30,823 nt of DNA from CAYFJO01 sp964343305 (lineage in GTDB: Bacteria; Planctomycetota; Planctomycetia; Pirellulales; Pirellulaceae), in the NCBI GenBank assembly GCA_964343305.1, contig CAYFJO010000088.1, forward strand, positions 1 through 30,823, read 5' to 3'. The stretch's first letter is position 1, and each line of letters opens with the position of its first letter. Below, in pieces: positions 23,490 through 30,823 of the stretch. A program made the position numbers and the translations under genes. Below the pieces are notes generated by a model. It had not been told where the DNA came from, ran no database searches, and saw only the letters and a program-made list of their open reading frames with translations.

Positions 23490-26150
23490 CTAGCCGACTT
23501 TTAGTCTGCCTTCATCACTCGCTTTTCGAAATGCAAAGTCGCCGTCTTCGTAATCGACAATGATGGCCGAAGACTCGTCGGACTTTCGTTTCAACAACTC
23601 GGTCGCAAGCGGATTCTGGATCTGGCGCTGGATCACTCGTCGCAACGGCCTCGCACCGAAGGAGGGATCGTACCCGCGCGCCGCGATCGCGCGCCGTGCT
23701 GCGTCCGTGACGTCTAACGCCACGCCCATTTTGTCTAGCTGCGCAGTGAGCGAGCCAAGTTGCAAGTTCACGATTTTTTCGATCTCGTCTCGTTGCAACG
23801 GATGGAACACGATCGTCTCGTCAATTCGGTTCAAGAACTCAGGCAGGAAGTTTGCTTTGAGCGACTCATCGAGCGCCTCGCGCATTTCCTCTTCACTGCC
23901 ACCTCGTTCCGAAATCTGTTGAATCAACTGGCTACCGATGTTGCTGGTCATCACGACGATCGTGTTTGTGAAATTGACCGTGTGACCGTGGTTGTCCGTC
24001 AAACGACCGTCATCCAGCAGTTGCAGCAGCACATTGAACACGTCGCGATGCGCCTTCTCGATTTCGTCGAGTAAGATCACGCAGTATGGGCGGCGTCTCA
24101 CAGCTTCTGTCAGTTTGCCGCCTTCTTCGTAGCCAACGTAGCCTGGAGGGGCACCGATCAAGCGGCTGACCGTGTGGCGTTCCATGAATTCACTCATGTC
24201 GAGCCGCACCATTGCGTTTTCGTCATCGAACATGATCTCGGCGAGTGTCTTGCATAGTTCCGTTTTGCCCACGCCCGTTGGTCCCAGGAACAAAAATGAG
24301 CCGATCGGTCGACTGGGATCCTGCAGTCCGCTGCGACTGCGGCGAACGGCGTTCGACACCGCTTCGACGGCCTCGTCCTGGCCAATGAGTCGCTGGTGCA
24401 GACGCTCTTCCATGACCAGCAGCTTGGCTCGTTCGGTCTCCATCATTCGCATCACGGGCACACCGGTCCATGCGCTGACGACTTGCGCGATTTCCTCTTC
24501 GGTCACTTCTTCGCTCAACAGACGTCGTTGCGTTGTTTCTTCCTGGCCCGGTTTCACTTCATCCTGCTGCTGGATTTGCTTTTGCAGCATTTGATGGCGC
24601 TGATCCAATTCGTACAGTTGCTGATATTCTTTCTCGCCGACGGGCTCGCCGGCAGCCTGTTTTTCTTTAATCGCGGCATCTAACTGACCGAATTCACGTT
24701 CGACCTTGGCGGCATCTTGCCAGAGATTTTGCACGTTGCTCATGCCTAACTTTTCGGCTTCCCATTGCTCGCGAAGACTGGCCAACTTCGTTTTCAACTC
24801 GATCATTTCAGTTTCGACTTCGGCCAATCGCTCTTTTGCCGACGTCTCGATTTCCTCGGCCAATTGGCGAGCGGCAAGCTCCAACTGCGTCAATCGCCGT
24901 TGCACGACGTCAATTTCGTCGGGCACACTGTCGCGTTCCATGGCCAGTTTGCTCGCCGCCTCATCCACCAAGTCGATCGCCTTGTCCGGCAGGAATCGAT
25001 CGATGATATAGCGGTTCGACAACTCGGCTGCCGATATGAGCGCCGAGTCTTTAATCTTCACGCCGTGATGGGCTTCGTATCGAGGTTTCAGTCCGCGTAG
25101 AATCGAGATGGTGTCTTCGACCGAAGGTTCGCCGATGTAAACTGGTTGAAAGCGGCGTTCCAGTGCGGCGTCTTTTTCGACATACTTGCGATACTCGTCC
25201 AGCGTCGTTGCACCGATGCATCGCAACTCTCCACGGGCCAGCGCGGGCTTAAGTAGATTCGAAGCATCCGCGCCACCTTCGGCGGCTCCTGCACCGACCA
25301 CCGTGTGTAATTCATCGATGAACAAGACGACACTTCCGCCGGCGTCTTGAACTTCGCGCAGCACGGCCTTGAGTCGATCTTCAAACTCGCCGCGATATTT
25401 TGCTCCGGCGATCAGCGCTCCCATGTCGAGTGCCACGACGCGTTTGTTTTTCAAACTCTGCGGAACGTCGCCTTGAATTATTCGCAGTGCCAATCCTTCT
25501 GCGATGGCGGTCTTGCCGACACCTGGCTCGCCGATCAGAACCGGGTTGTTTTTTGTGCGCCGCGAAAGCACTTGGACGACACGGCGGATTTCATTGTCGC
25601 GGCCAATGACCGGGTCGAGTTTGCCTTGGTTCGCTTTTTCGACAAGGTCGATGCCGTAACGTTCGAGTGCCTGACATTTATCTTCCGGCGATTGATCCGT
25701 TACACGCGAACTGCCTCGGACCGCTTGCATCGCGGACATGACGTCGTCGTCGCGAACACCGTTGATTTCGAGCAACCGTTTGGCGACCGAATCGACTTTG
25801 GTCATTGCCAGTAGCAGATGCTCCGTCGATACAAACTCATCATTCATATTGCCCGCTTCGGTTGCGGCGGACTGCAGAGTCTGTTGCAGATCGCGATCTG
25901 GTTGTGGCGTCGAGCCTCCCGATGCAGAAGGCCGTCGCTCAAATTCGGACTGGATGACGCTGCCCAGTTGTGAACGACTGACGCCGATCTTGTCGAGCAT
26001 TGGATTGACGATGCCATCGGACTCGTTCAGCAGTGCCGCTATCAAGTGCAACGTCTCAACTTGTGGATGGCCTTTTTCGGTCGCAAGAGCCTGTGCCGCG
26101 GCAACGGCCTCTTGAGCTTTTACCGTTAGTTTTTCGAATCGAAATGTCAT
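23490..26150 (-). CDS. clpB: ATP-dependent disaggregase ClpB
   Basis: 886 residues, slightly longer than the usual 850-870. N-terminal Clp repeat domain (about 1-150, FRFEKLTVKAQEAVAAAQ). First AAA+ module: Walker A GEPGVGKT at 207-214 and VLFIDELHTV. A long coiled-coil M-domain (about 410-540, Glu/Lys/Gln-rich) identifies ClpB rather than ClpA/C. Second AAA+ module: GPTGVGKT at 623-630 and VILLDEIEKAH. No ClpP-binding IGF loop was noticed. AGAGGAG lies eight bases before the ATG. ClpB extracts polypeptides from aggregates together with DnaK, whose gene lies just upstream on the same strand. Cytoplasmic, and probably heat-inducible. Confidence 0.97.
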   Translation of the reverse strand: MTFRFEKLTVKAQEAVAAAQALATEKGHPQVETLHLIAALLNESDGIVNPMLDKIGVSRSQLGSVIQSEFERRPSASGGSTPQPDRDLQQTLQSAATEAGNMNDEFVSTEHLLLAMTKVDSVAKRLLEINGVRDDDVMSAMQAVRGSSRVTDQSPEDKCQALERYGIDLVEKANQGKLDPVIGRDNEIRRVVQVLSRRTKNNPVLIGEPGVGKTAIAEGLALRIIQGDVPQSLKNKRVVALDMGALIAGAKYRGEFEDRLKAVLREVQDAGGSVVLFIDELHTVVGAGAAEGGADASNLLKPALARGELRCIGATTLDEYRKYVEKDAALERRFQPVYIGEPSVEDTISILRGLKPRYEAHHGVKIKDSALISAAELSNRYIIDRFLPDKAIDLVDEAASKLAMERDSVPDEIDVVQRRLTQLELAARQLAEEIETSAKERLAEVETEMIELKTKLASLREQWEAEKLGMSNVQNLWQDAAKVEREFGQLDAAIKEKQAAGEPVGEKEYQQLYELDQRHQMLQKQIQQQDEVKPGQEETTQRRLLSEEVTEEEIAQVVSAWTGVPVMRMMETERAKLLVMEERLHQRLIGQDEAVEAVSNAVRRSRSGLQDPSRPIGSFLFLGPTGVGKTELCKTLAEIMFDDENAMVRLDMSEFMERHTVSRLIGAPPGYVGYEEGGKLTEAVRRRPYCVILLDEIEKAHRDVFNVLLQLLDDGRLTDNHGHTVNFTNTIVVMTSNIGSQLIQQISERGGSEEEMREALDESLKANFLPEFLNRIDETIVFHPLQRDEIEKIVNLQLGSLTAQLDKMGVALDVTDAARRAIAARGYDPSFGARPLRRVIQRQIQNPLATELLKRKSDESSAIIVDYEDGDFAFRKASDEGRLKVG

Positions 26151-26241
26151 CGTTCATTCTCCTCTGCGCGTACGTTGAGCGCAAAATGTAGTCCCGACGA
26201 TCCGCGGCGGGACTATTGGGGTCGCGACGAAGCATGATGTA

Positions 26242-26293
26242 GGTCGGATTGCCTAATCCGACCCACGTCGGACGGATTCGCAATCCGTCCGAC
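26242..26293. repeat. Two adjacent REP-like palindromes between dnaK and clpB
   Basis: First palindrome: GGTCGGATT-GCCT-AATCCGACC (26242-26263). Second: GTCGGACGGATT-CGC-AATCCGTCCGAC (26267-26293). Both are perfect. The shared GGATT/AATCC core also occurs at 11333-11345. They fill most of the 150-bp dnaK-clpB gap and could act as an mRNA-stabilising or terminating structure in a dnaK-clpB transcript. Confidence 0.75.
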
Positions 26294-26300
26294 AATTTCA

Positions 26301-28241
26301 TTACGAATCTTTGACTTCGAATTCAGCGTCGATGGCGTCTTCGTCCACCTTGTCGCTGGCGGATTCTTCGACGTTTTCGCCAGCCGACTCCGCACCAGCG
26401 GCTCCTGCTTGCTCGTAAATCGCCTTGCTGAACGCGTGCGATGCTTGTTCAAGTTCCTCAATCGCAGACTTAATCGCCTGCAAATCTTCTCCCTTGGCGG
26501 CTTCGCGTGCCTTCTCCATCGCCTGCTTGAGCGGCTCCTTGTCGGAGTCGGAAAACTTCTCGTCGTTCTCCTTCATCAGCTTTTCCAACTCATAGCACAT
26601 ATGTTCCGCCTGGTTGCGAGCCGTGGCCAACTCGACGCGTTTCTTATCGTCGGCCGCATGGTCTTCGGCATCCCTTTGCATTTTGTTGATTTCGTCGTCC
26701 GACAAACCAGCCGATTGCTCAATTTTGACCGACGCCTCTTTGTCCGTGCCAAGATCTGTCGCCGAGACGTTGAGGATGCCGTTTTCGTCGATATCGAATT
26801 TGACTTCGATCTTTGGCATGCCTCGAGGCGCGGGCGGAATGCCTTCCAAATTGAACTGACCAAGTAAGCGGTTGTCGCTGGCCATCTTCCGCTCACCTTG
26901 GAATACGCTGACAGTCACTGCAGTTTGATTGTCCGCGGCCGTACTGAACGTCTGCTTACGGTCACAAGGAACCGTGGTGTTTCGATCGACGAGCGCCGTC
27001 AACACACCGCCTTCTGTCTCAATGCCGAGTGTCAGCGGCGTCACGTCCAACAACAGGACGTCTTTGCGATCGCCGGCCAAGACGCTGCCCTGAATGGCGG
27101 CTCCCACCGCGACGACCTCGTCCGGATTCACGCCCTTGTGAGGATCTTTGCCGAAAACGGCTTTCACCATTTCTTGGACCTTTGGCACGCGGGTCGAACC
27201 GCCGACGAGCACGATTTCGTCGATGTCGCTGGGGTCGAGCTTGGCATCTTCAAGAGCGCGAAGCACAGGCTTGCGGCAACGGTCGATCAACGGATCGATC
27301 AGCTTCTCGAACTGGACCCTGGTAACGGACATCTGCAGGTGCTTCGCCGTTTTCTCATCGTCCTGTGCGATGAACGGCAAATTGATGTCGGTTTGCGGAA
27401 GCGTGCTCAACTCCTTTTTGGCCTTCTCGCATGCCTCTTGCAAACGTTGCAGCGCCATCTGGTCCTTTCGCAGGTCCATGCCGTTTTCTTTTTTGAATTC
27501 TTGCGCGACGTAGTTGATCAACTCTTCGTCAAAATCGTCTCCGCCCAAGTGTGTGTCGCCACTTGTGCTGATGACTTGGAAGACTTGTTTCTTGCCACCA
27601 TCGTCGCCCTCGGTTTCGACAACTTGCAGCACGGAGACGTCAAACGTTCCACCGCCCAAGTCGAACACGACGATCGTCTCTTCGTTTTTCTTGTCGAGAC
27701 CGTAAGCCATCGCTGCGGCCGTCGGTTCGTTGATAATTCGTGCGACTTCCAAGCCAGCAATCTGCCCGGCGTCTTTGGTCGCTTGACGTTGCGAATCATT
27801 GAAATAAGCCGGCACGGTGATCACGGCCTTGTTGACCTTGTGTCCGAGATAGGACTCGGCGGATTCCTTTAGCTTGACCAGCGTCTTGGCGGAAATCTCT
27901 TGCGGCGTGTATTCCTTGTCGGCGATGCCAACTTTGACGTAGTCCGACGGGCTGCCAACAACCTTGTAGGGCACCATTTTTTCTTCGGACTCGACCTCGT
28001 TGTGCCGGCGGCCCATGAACCGTTTGACGGAATAGACGGTCTTGCTGGGGTTGGTCACGGCTTGCCGACGAGCGGGTTCGCCGACCAGCACTTCGCCCTT
28101 TTCGGTGAATGCGACGACGCTCGGCGTCAAACGATTGCCTTCCGGATTGGGAATGACTTTGGGTTCGTTGCCTTCCATCACAGAAACCACCGAATTGGTG
28201 GTGCCTAAGTCGATGCCGATGATCTTTTCGCCTTGAGCCAT
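26301..28241 (-). CDS. dnaK: Chaperone DnaK (Hsp70)
   Basis: 646 residues from ATG 28241, which is preceded by AAAGGAG. The frame is open upstream to 28370, but the Hsp70 N-terminus begins at this Met (MAQGEKIIGIDLGTTNSVVSVMEG). ATPase domain: VPAYFNDSQRQATKDAGQIA, IINEPTAAAMAYG, VVFDLGGGTFDVSVLQ and VGGSTRVPKVQ. Then the interdomain DVLLLDVTPLTLGIETEGG, the substrate-binding beta domain, a helical lid and an acidic tail ending EFEVKDS. Works with DnaJ/GrpE (not in the window) and with ClpB, encoded next. I see no CIRCE element in the upstream region, so HrcA control is not supported. Confidence 0.98.
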   Translation of the reverse strand: MAQGEKIIGIDLGTTNSVVSVMEGNEPKVIPNPEGNRLTPSVVAFTEKGEVLVGEPARRQAVTNPSKTVYSVKRFMGRRHNEVESEEKMVPYKVVGSPSDYVKVGIADKEYTPQEISAKTLVKLKESAESYLGHKVNKAVITVPAYFNDSQRQATKDAGQIAGLEVARIINEPTAAAMAYGLDKKNEETIVVFDLGGGTFDVSVLQVVETEGDDGGKKQVFQVISTSGDTHLGGDDFDEELINYVAQEFKKENGMDLRKDQMALQRLQEACEKAKKELSTLPQTDINLPFIAQDDEKTAKHLQMSVTRVQFEKLIDPLIDRCRKPVLRALEDAKLDPSDIDEIVLVGGSTRVPKVQEMVKAVFGKDPHKGVNPDEVVAVGAAIQGSVLAGDRKDVLLLDVTPLTLGIETEGGVLTALVDRNTTVPCDRKQTFSTAADNQTAVTVSVFQGERKMASDNRLLGQFNLEGIPPAPRGMPKIEVKFDIDENGILNVSATDLGTDKEASVKIEQSAGLSDDEINKMQRDAEDHAADDKKRVELATARNQAEHMCYELEKLMKENDEKFSDSDKEPLKQAMEKAREAAKGEDLQAIKSAIEELEQASHAFSKAIYEQAGAAGAESAGENVEESASDKVDEDAIDAEFEVKDS

Positions 28242-28557
28242 GAGGAACTCCTTTCTACGCGGATATCTGTCTCGAAATGCCAGCTCGCTTAGTTGCGGCG
28301 GCCCTGGTTTGGTTTGTAGTTTGCACGATGCAATGCCCACCCTGTGGACAGGTGAATGTGTGCGAACCAAGGGAAAGCAAAGCCCGTGCCATCCATATGC
28401 CGCTGCTGATTCGCATTGCGTAACCCTTTAACTTATATATCCTTATATATTCTTCAGCGATTGACATTTTGGTAAAGATCGATTTGATTTAGCGGTGAAC
28501 TGTCATTTTGACATGGCCGCTGCGTCATCCAGCATTGCACTGCGAAAAGGAGATGAA
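28242..28557. promoter_or_regulatory. Divergent dnaK / P-protein promoter region
   Basis: A 316-bp gap between divergent genes. It contains an A/T-rich direct repeat (TTATATAT twice, around 28434-28450). Read on the minus strand this gives TATAAG-like -10 sequences for dnaK. On the plus strand TTGACA at 28461-28466 is a good -35, with TTGATT at 28484-28489 (17-bp spacing) as a moderate -10 for the P-protein gene. No CIRCE dyad and no clear heat-shock sigma site were recognised. Confidence 0.4.
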
Positions 28558-29655
28558 ATGGCGAAGCGAACAACAAAGAAGAAATCCGCTTCGTCCGACG
28601 CCGCGAAAATCGAGAAAGCAATCGAAAAGCTCGACCGAGAGTTAGTCAAGCTGTCGAATGAGCGCGCAAAGTTGTACCAATCTCTGGACGGCGCGGAGCG
28701 GATTCGGATGTTCGATTTGGACAAGGAATCTAGGTCGATCGAAAAACTGGTCGACGCCAATAGAGGACCGCTCGACAGCCAGTGCGTGCGAGCTGTTCTA
28801 CGAGAACTCAACAGCGGTTCACGAGCACTCGTCGCGCTCCAACGTGTTGCCTATCTCGGACCGCAATACAGCTACAGTTACTTGGCTGCCTGTGAACGAT
28901 TTGGTACCAGCGTCGAAATAGTTCCGGTTAGTACGATCAAGGCGGTTTTTGAAGAAGTGCAGGACGGTCAGTCTGATTTTGGAATCGTCCCGATCGAAAA
29001 CTCTACTGACGGACGCATTGTAGATACGCTGGGGATGTTCGCTCAGATGCCGGTTCGTATCTGTGGTGAGGTTGAGTTTCCGATTCATCACTATCTGCTA
29101 GGAAAAGGGAGTCGGGGCGATATTCGCGAGGTGTACAGCAAACCACAGGCGCTGTCTCAATGCCGTGAGTGGATCAGTCATCATTTGCCAAGTGCGAAGG
29201 TCGTCGAGTCGTCCAGCACGACGGCTGCCGCCGAGGCCGCTGGCAAGTCAAAAGTCGTTGCCGCCATTGCCAGTCGCGAGGCAGGGATCCAGTATGGTCT
29301 GGATGTATTGGCCGCGAACATCGAAGACAATAAAAACAATGTCACGCGATTTGCCATCATCGGCAACCAATCGCCATCACGAACAGGACATGACAAGACA
29401 TCGATTATGTTCGAGTTGGCCCACAAACCAGGTGCTCTTGCAGACGCTATGTCGATCTTTAAACGCAATCGGCTGAATCTAACCTGGATCGAGTCGTTTC
29501 CAATGTCGGGCTTGAAGAACGAGTATCTTTTCTTCGTTGAATTAGAGGGTTTCGAAAGCGAGATGAAAGTGAAGCGCACCCTCGCTGCCCTGGAGAAGAA
29601 GACCGTTCGTCTAGTCGTCCTCGGCTCGTACGCGAAGAGTAGGGCTGCTGATTGA
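28558..29655 (+). CDS. pheA: P-protein: chorismate mutase/prephenate dehydratase
   Basis: 365 residues from ATG 28558, with AAGGAG five bases before it. That site decides the start over an upstream GTG at 28495. A Lys-rich N-terminus leads to an AroQ-like helical domain (about 17-95, AIEKLDRELVKLSNERAKLY). The prephenate dehydratase domain (97-270) has GPQYSYS for the usual GPxGTFS, ENSTDGRIVDTL, and the catalytic T263-R264-F265 in NNVTRFAIIG. The ACT domain (about 282-360) has the GAL-type effector motif (KPGALADAM) and WIESFPM, consistent with phenylalanine feedback. Converts chorismate through prephenate to phenylpyruvate in the cytoplasm. The mutase key residues are less clear, so the first activity is less certain. 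Confidence 0.93.
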   Translation: MAKRTTKKKSASSDAAKIEKAIEKLDRELVKLSNERAKLYQSLDGAERIRMFDLDKESRSIEKLVDANRGPLDSQCVRAVLRELNSGSRALVALQRVAYLGPQYSYSYLAACERFGTSVEIVPVSTIKAVFEEVQDGQSDFGIVPIENSTDGRIVDTLGMFAQMPVRICGEVEFPIHHYLLGKGSRGDIREVYSKPQALSQCREWISHHLPSAKVVESSSTTAAAEAAGKSKVVAAIASREAGIQYGLDVLAANIEDNKNNVTRFAIIGNQSPSRTGHDKTSIMFELAHKPGALADAMSIFKRNRLNLTWIESFPMSGLKNEYLFFVELEGFESEMKVKRTLAALEKKTVRLVVLGSYAKSRAAD

Positions 29656-29718
29656 GTGGGGCTCGGTTGCTTTTCCGAGCAAGACTCTCTTCGACATAGA
29701 ATGATGATTAAGAAACAA

Positions 29719-29748
29719 CAGCCCGTCTCGGTAAAGGAGAACGGGCTG
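29719..29748. terminator. Bidirectional hairpin terminator
   Basis: CAGCCCGT (29719-29726) and ACGGGCTG (29741-29748) pair over 8 bp, with a further CTC/GAG inside. On the minus strand the stem is followed by a T-rich run (TTGTTTCTT), which suits the small gene ending at 29766. It also lies 64 bp past the P-protein stop and may end both convergent transcripts. Confidence 0.75.
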
Positions 29749-29765
29749 CAATTCAATTGATTGAA

Positions 29766-30107
29766 CTATGTTGCGAGTTCCGCGTATGCATTGAGCACTT
29801 GGCGGGCGTTTTCGATTCCGCCACAGTCTTCGGCAAACGCCTTGGCACTCTTGAGGCCATCCAGCGTGACACCCTTCTTGCCGCCCCGAAGTCCGCCACC
29901 GTTTCTCCTCTTGAGTTCATACTTGATCGTTGATACGTATCCGGGCTTTACTGTGATTCCACGTTTGGCTAAAGCCGCGACGACTTCCGTTGGGAGTGCC
30001 CCAGCATGCTGCTGGATGTAGTTTTTAATCTCCTTTGTCTTGTTTACTTTTTGTGGCCGTGCCTTCTTCTTAGCAGCTTTTTTTGTCACAAGATCAACCT
30101 TATTCAA
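29766..30107 (-). CDS. Small basic protein with possible winged-helix-like segment
   Basis: 113 residues from TTG 30107; a GTGAGG Shine-Dalgarno-like site lies about nine bases upstream. A GTG at 30089 is an alternative start. The N-terminus is very Lys-rich (TKKAAKKKARPQKVNKTKEI). Residues 25-68 (KEIKNYIQQHAGALPTEVVA, then ALAKRGITVKPGYVSTIKYELKR) look like a compact helix-turn-helix of the kind seen in small planctomycete proteins. The C-terminal third is helical. Nucleic-acid binding is plausible from charge and fold. No partner genes are adjacent. I do not recognise a named family. Confidence 0.65.
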   Translation of the reverse strand: MNKVDLVTKKAAKKKARPQKVNKTKEIKNYIQQHAGALPTEVVAALAKRGITVKPGYVSTIKYELKRRNGGGLRGGKKGVTLDGLKSAKAFAEDCGGIENARQVLNAYAELAT

Positions 30108-30505
30108 TTACGGGAGCCTCACTTCCCCCATCTCATAACACTCCACAGCATAATTAGAAAAACTCCCATCGTCTATCCACAATGACAATGGTGTTGGTCT
30201 ACCTCGGCAGAGCGGCACGGGTAGAGCGTTACTGGTAGAGATGTATGGCTTGCCGAGAGGGCTAGAAGTAAACACCACCGAGGGGTGTGTGGCAATGACG
30301 ATTGAGCGTTGGTGTAAGTGATCTGTTGGGGCTACGGTCGACCTGACTACCCTCATGGTCTTGCGGTGAGTAGACTTTGTACTGACTTCCTATTCCATGT
30401 CGCTAACGCACCTAATAGACCAAGCAATAGAAGGTGGCTCTGGTGTCAGCCAGGCGATCTGTCAGGCACGTACAATTGCGATAAATTGTTACTGCAACAT
30501 GGTTT
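30108..30505. other. Gene-free stretch upstream of the tRNA
   Basis: About 400 bases in which I find no convincing gene or RNA. Short partial symmetries are visible (ACAATT and AAATTGT around 30470-30490) that could belong to the tRNA promoter, but nothing is strong. Confidence 0.4.
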
Positions 30506-30578
<73 letters not shown>

Positions 30579-30604
30579 CTTGACTTACGACGACACTGGT
30601 TGAC

Positions 30605-30626
30605 TTTGTCACGGAATTTGTCACGG
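30605..30626 (+). repeat. Direct repeat TTTGTCACGG x2, possible integrase arm sites
   Basis: TTTGTCACGG occurs at 30605-30614 and 30617-30626, with a two-base spacer (12-bp period). It lies between the tRNA 3' end and the recombinase gene, where arm-type or Xis-binding sites of integrated elements are usually found. Confidence 0.5.
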
Positions 30627-30639
30627 TAAATGAATGGTA

Positions 30640-30661
30640 CCCCCGTGCTGTAACACGGGGG
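30640..30661 (+). terminator. GC-rich hairpin downstream of the tRNA
   Basis: CCCCCGTG (30640-30647) and CACGGGGG (30654-30661) pair perfectly around CTGTAA. A second hairpin, GTGTT-TTCA-AACAC (30686-30699), is followed at once by TTTT. Together they probably end the tRNA transcript and shield the recombinase gene from it. Confidence 0.6.
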
Positions 30662-30720
30662 CTGCGAACCCTTCGGCTCCCTTGGGTGTTTTCAAACACT
30701 TTTTGCTGGAGGGTTCTTTC

Positions 30721-30823
30721 ATGGCACGCCAACCTAAACCTTGGTTTCGCAAATCTCGTGGACGCTGGTACGTTTGCCTTGACGGTAAACAACACAACCT
30801 CGGCCCTGACCGAGAGCAGGCTT
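30721..30823 (+). CDS. Site-specific tyrosine recombinase/integrase, N-terminal fragment (runs off the window)
   Basis: ATG 30721 with GGAGGG seven bases upstream. Thirty-four residues are visible: MARQPKPWFRKSRGRWYVCL, then DGKQHNLGPDREQA. This P-K-P-W-x-R-x-x-R-G-x-W-Y-V-x-x-x-G-K-x-x-x-L-G start is typical of planctomycete phage-type integrases, in the AP2-like arm-binding N-terminal domain. The catalytic domain lies beyond the window, so the family call rests on the N-terminus and on the position next to a tRNA gene. It probably marks the left end of an integrative element. Confidence 0.72.
   Translation, partial: MARQPKPWFRKSRGRWYVCLDGKQHNLGPDREQA

Noticed and set aside
28242..28370. 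N-terminal extension of DnaK
   Set aside because: The Hsp70 family starts at the internal Met, which has a strong Shine-Dalgarno site.
28242..28557. CIRCE element for HrcA control of dnaK
   Set aside because: No TTAGCACTC-N9-GAGTGCTAA-like dyad is present.
30108..30356. Minus-strand 82-codon frame upstream of the small basic protein
   Set aside because: No Shine-Dalgarno, no recognisable motif, and irregular composition; it runs through the leader of the gene at 29766-30107.

Overview
The window looks like a chromosomal segment of a planctomycete (Pirellulales/Planctomycetales type). The evidence is the gene content: a secreted CTPSR sulfatase, a BNR sialidase, a DUF1501 Tat-secreted protein, a TIGR03067-like protein, SUMF1/FGE-like domains, a giant secreted alpha-2-macroglobulin, and a DevABC-like exporter whose ATPase carries a cyclic-nucleotide-binding tail. 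No 16S gene is present, so the lineage is an inference.

Layout. 1-1272: one unrecognised gene. 1278-7496 (-): a 2072-residue alpha-2-macroglobulin family protein with an intact thioester motif. 7755-7813: a strong terminator hairpin. 7825-12257 (-): a four-gene export operon (membrane fusion protein, two FtsX/DevC permeases, ATPase-cNMP). 12361-15344 (-): a sialidase-like protein and a sulfatase. 15562-21465 (+): the most striking part, a run of genes in which UGA is read through. 21519-22919 (-): DUF1501 protein. 22999-23466 (+): TIGR03067-like membrane protein. 23490-28241 (-): clpB and dnaK, separated by REP-like palindromes. 28558-29655 (+): P-protein (chorismate mutase/prephenate dehydratase). 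29766-30107 (-): small basic protein. 30506-30578: a CAU tRNA, followed at once by the start of a tyrosine recombinase, which probably marks the edge of an integrated element.

The selenoprotein cluster. Five reading frames in 15.5-21.5 kb each contain one to five in-frame UGA codons (11 in all) and no in-frame UAA or UAG until the end. All five finish at UAA or UAG. The UGAs lie where relatives have metal-binding cysteines. Most are followed within about 25 nt by a hairpin suited to be a bacterial SECIS element. The predicted products are: (1) a B12-binding-like radical SAM protein ending in a C-U-A-E-P tail; (2) a secreted protein with a U-U pair; (3) a small MerT-like membrane protein with one U; (4) a MerP-like lipoprotein with U-x-x-U; (5) a MerT-MerP fusion with five Sec, including a U-C pair in TM1, where MerT has C-C, and U-x-x-U in place of the HMA C-x-x-C. 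A PLP-fold decarboxylase and a secreted SUMF1-like protein, both with ordinary UGA stops, lie between them. Taken together this looks like a selenol-based soft-metal (probably mercury) capture and transport system. The Sec decoding and the Mer homology are read from the sequence; the function is inferred. selA, selB, selD, tRNA-Sec, merA and merR were not seen in the window.
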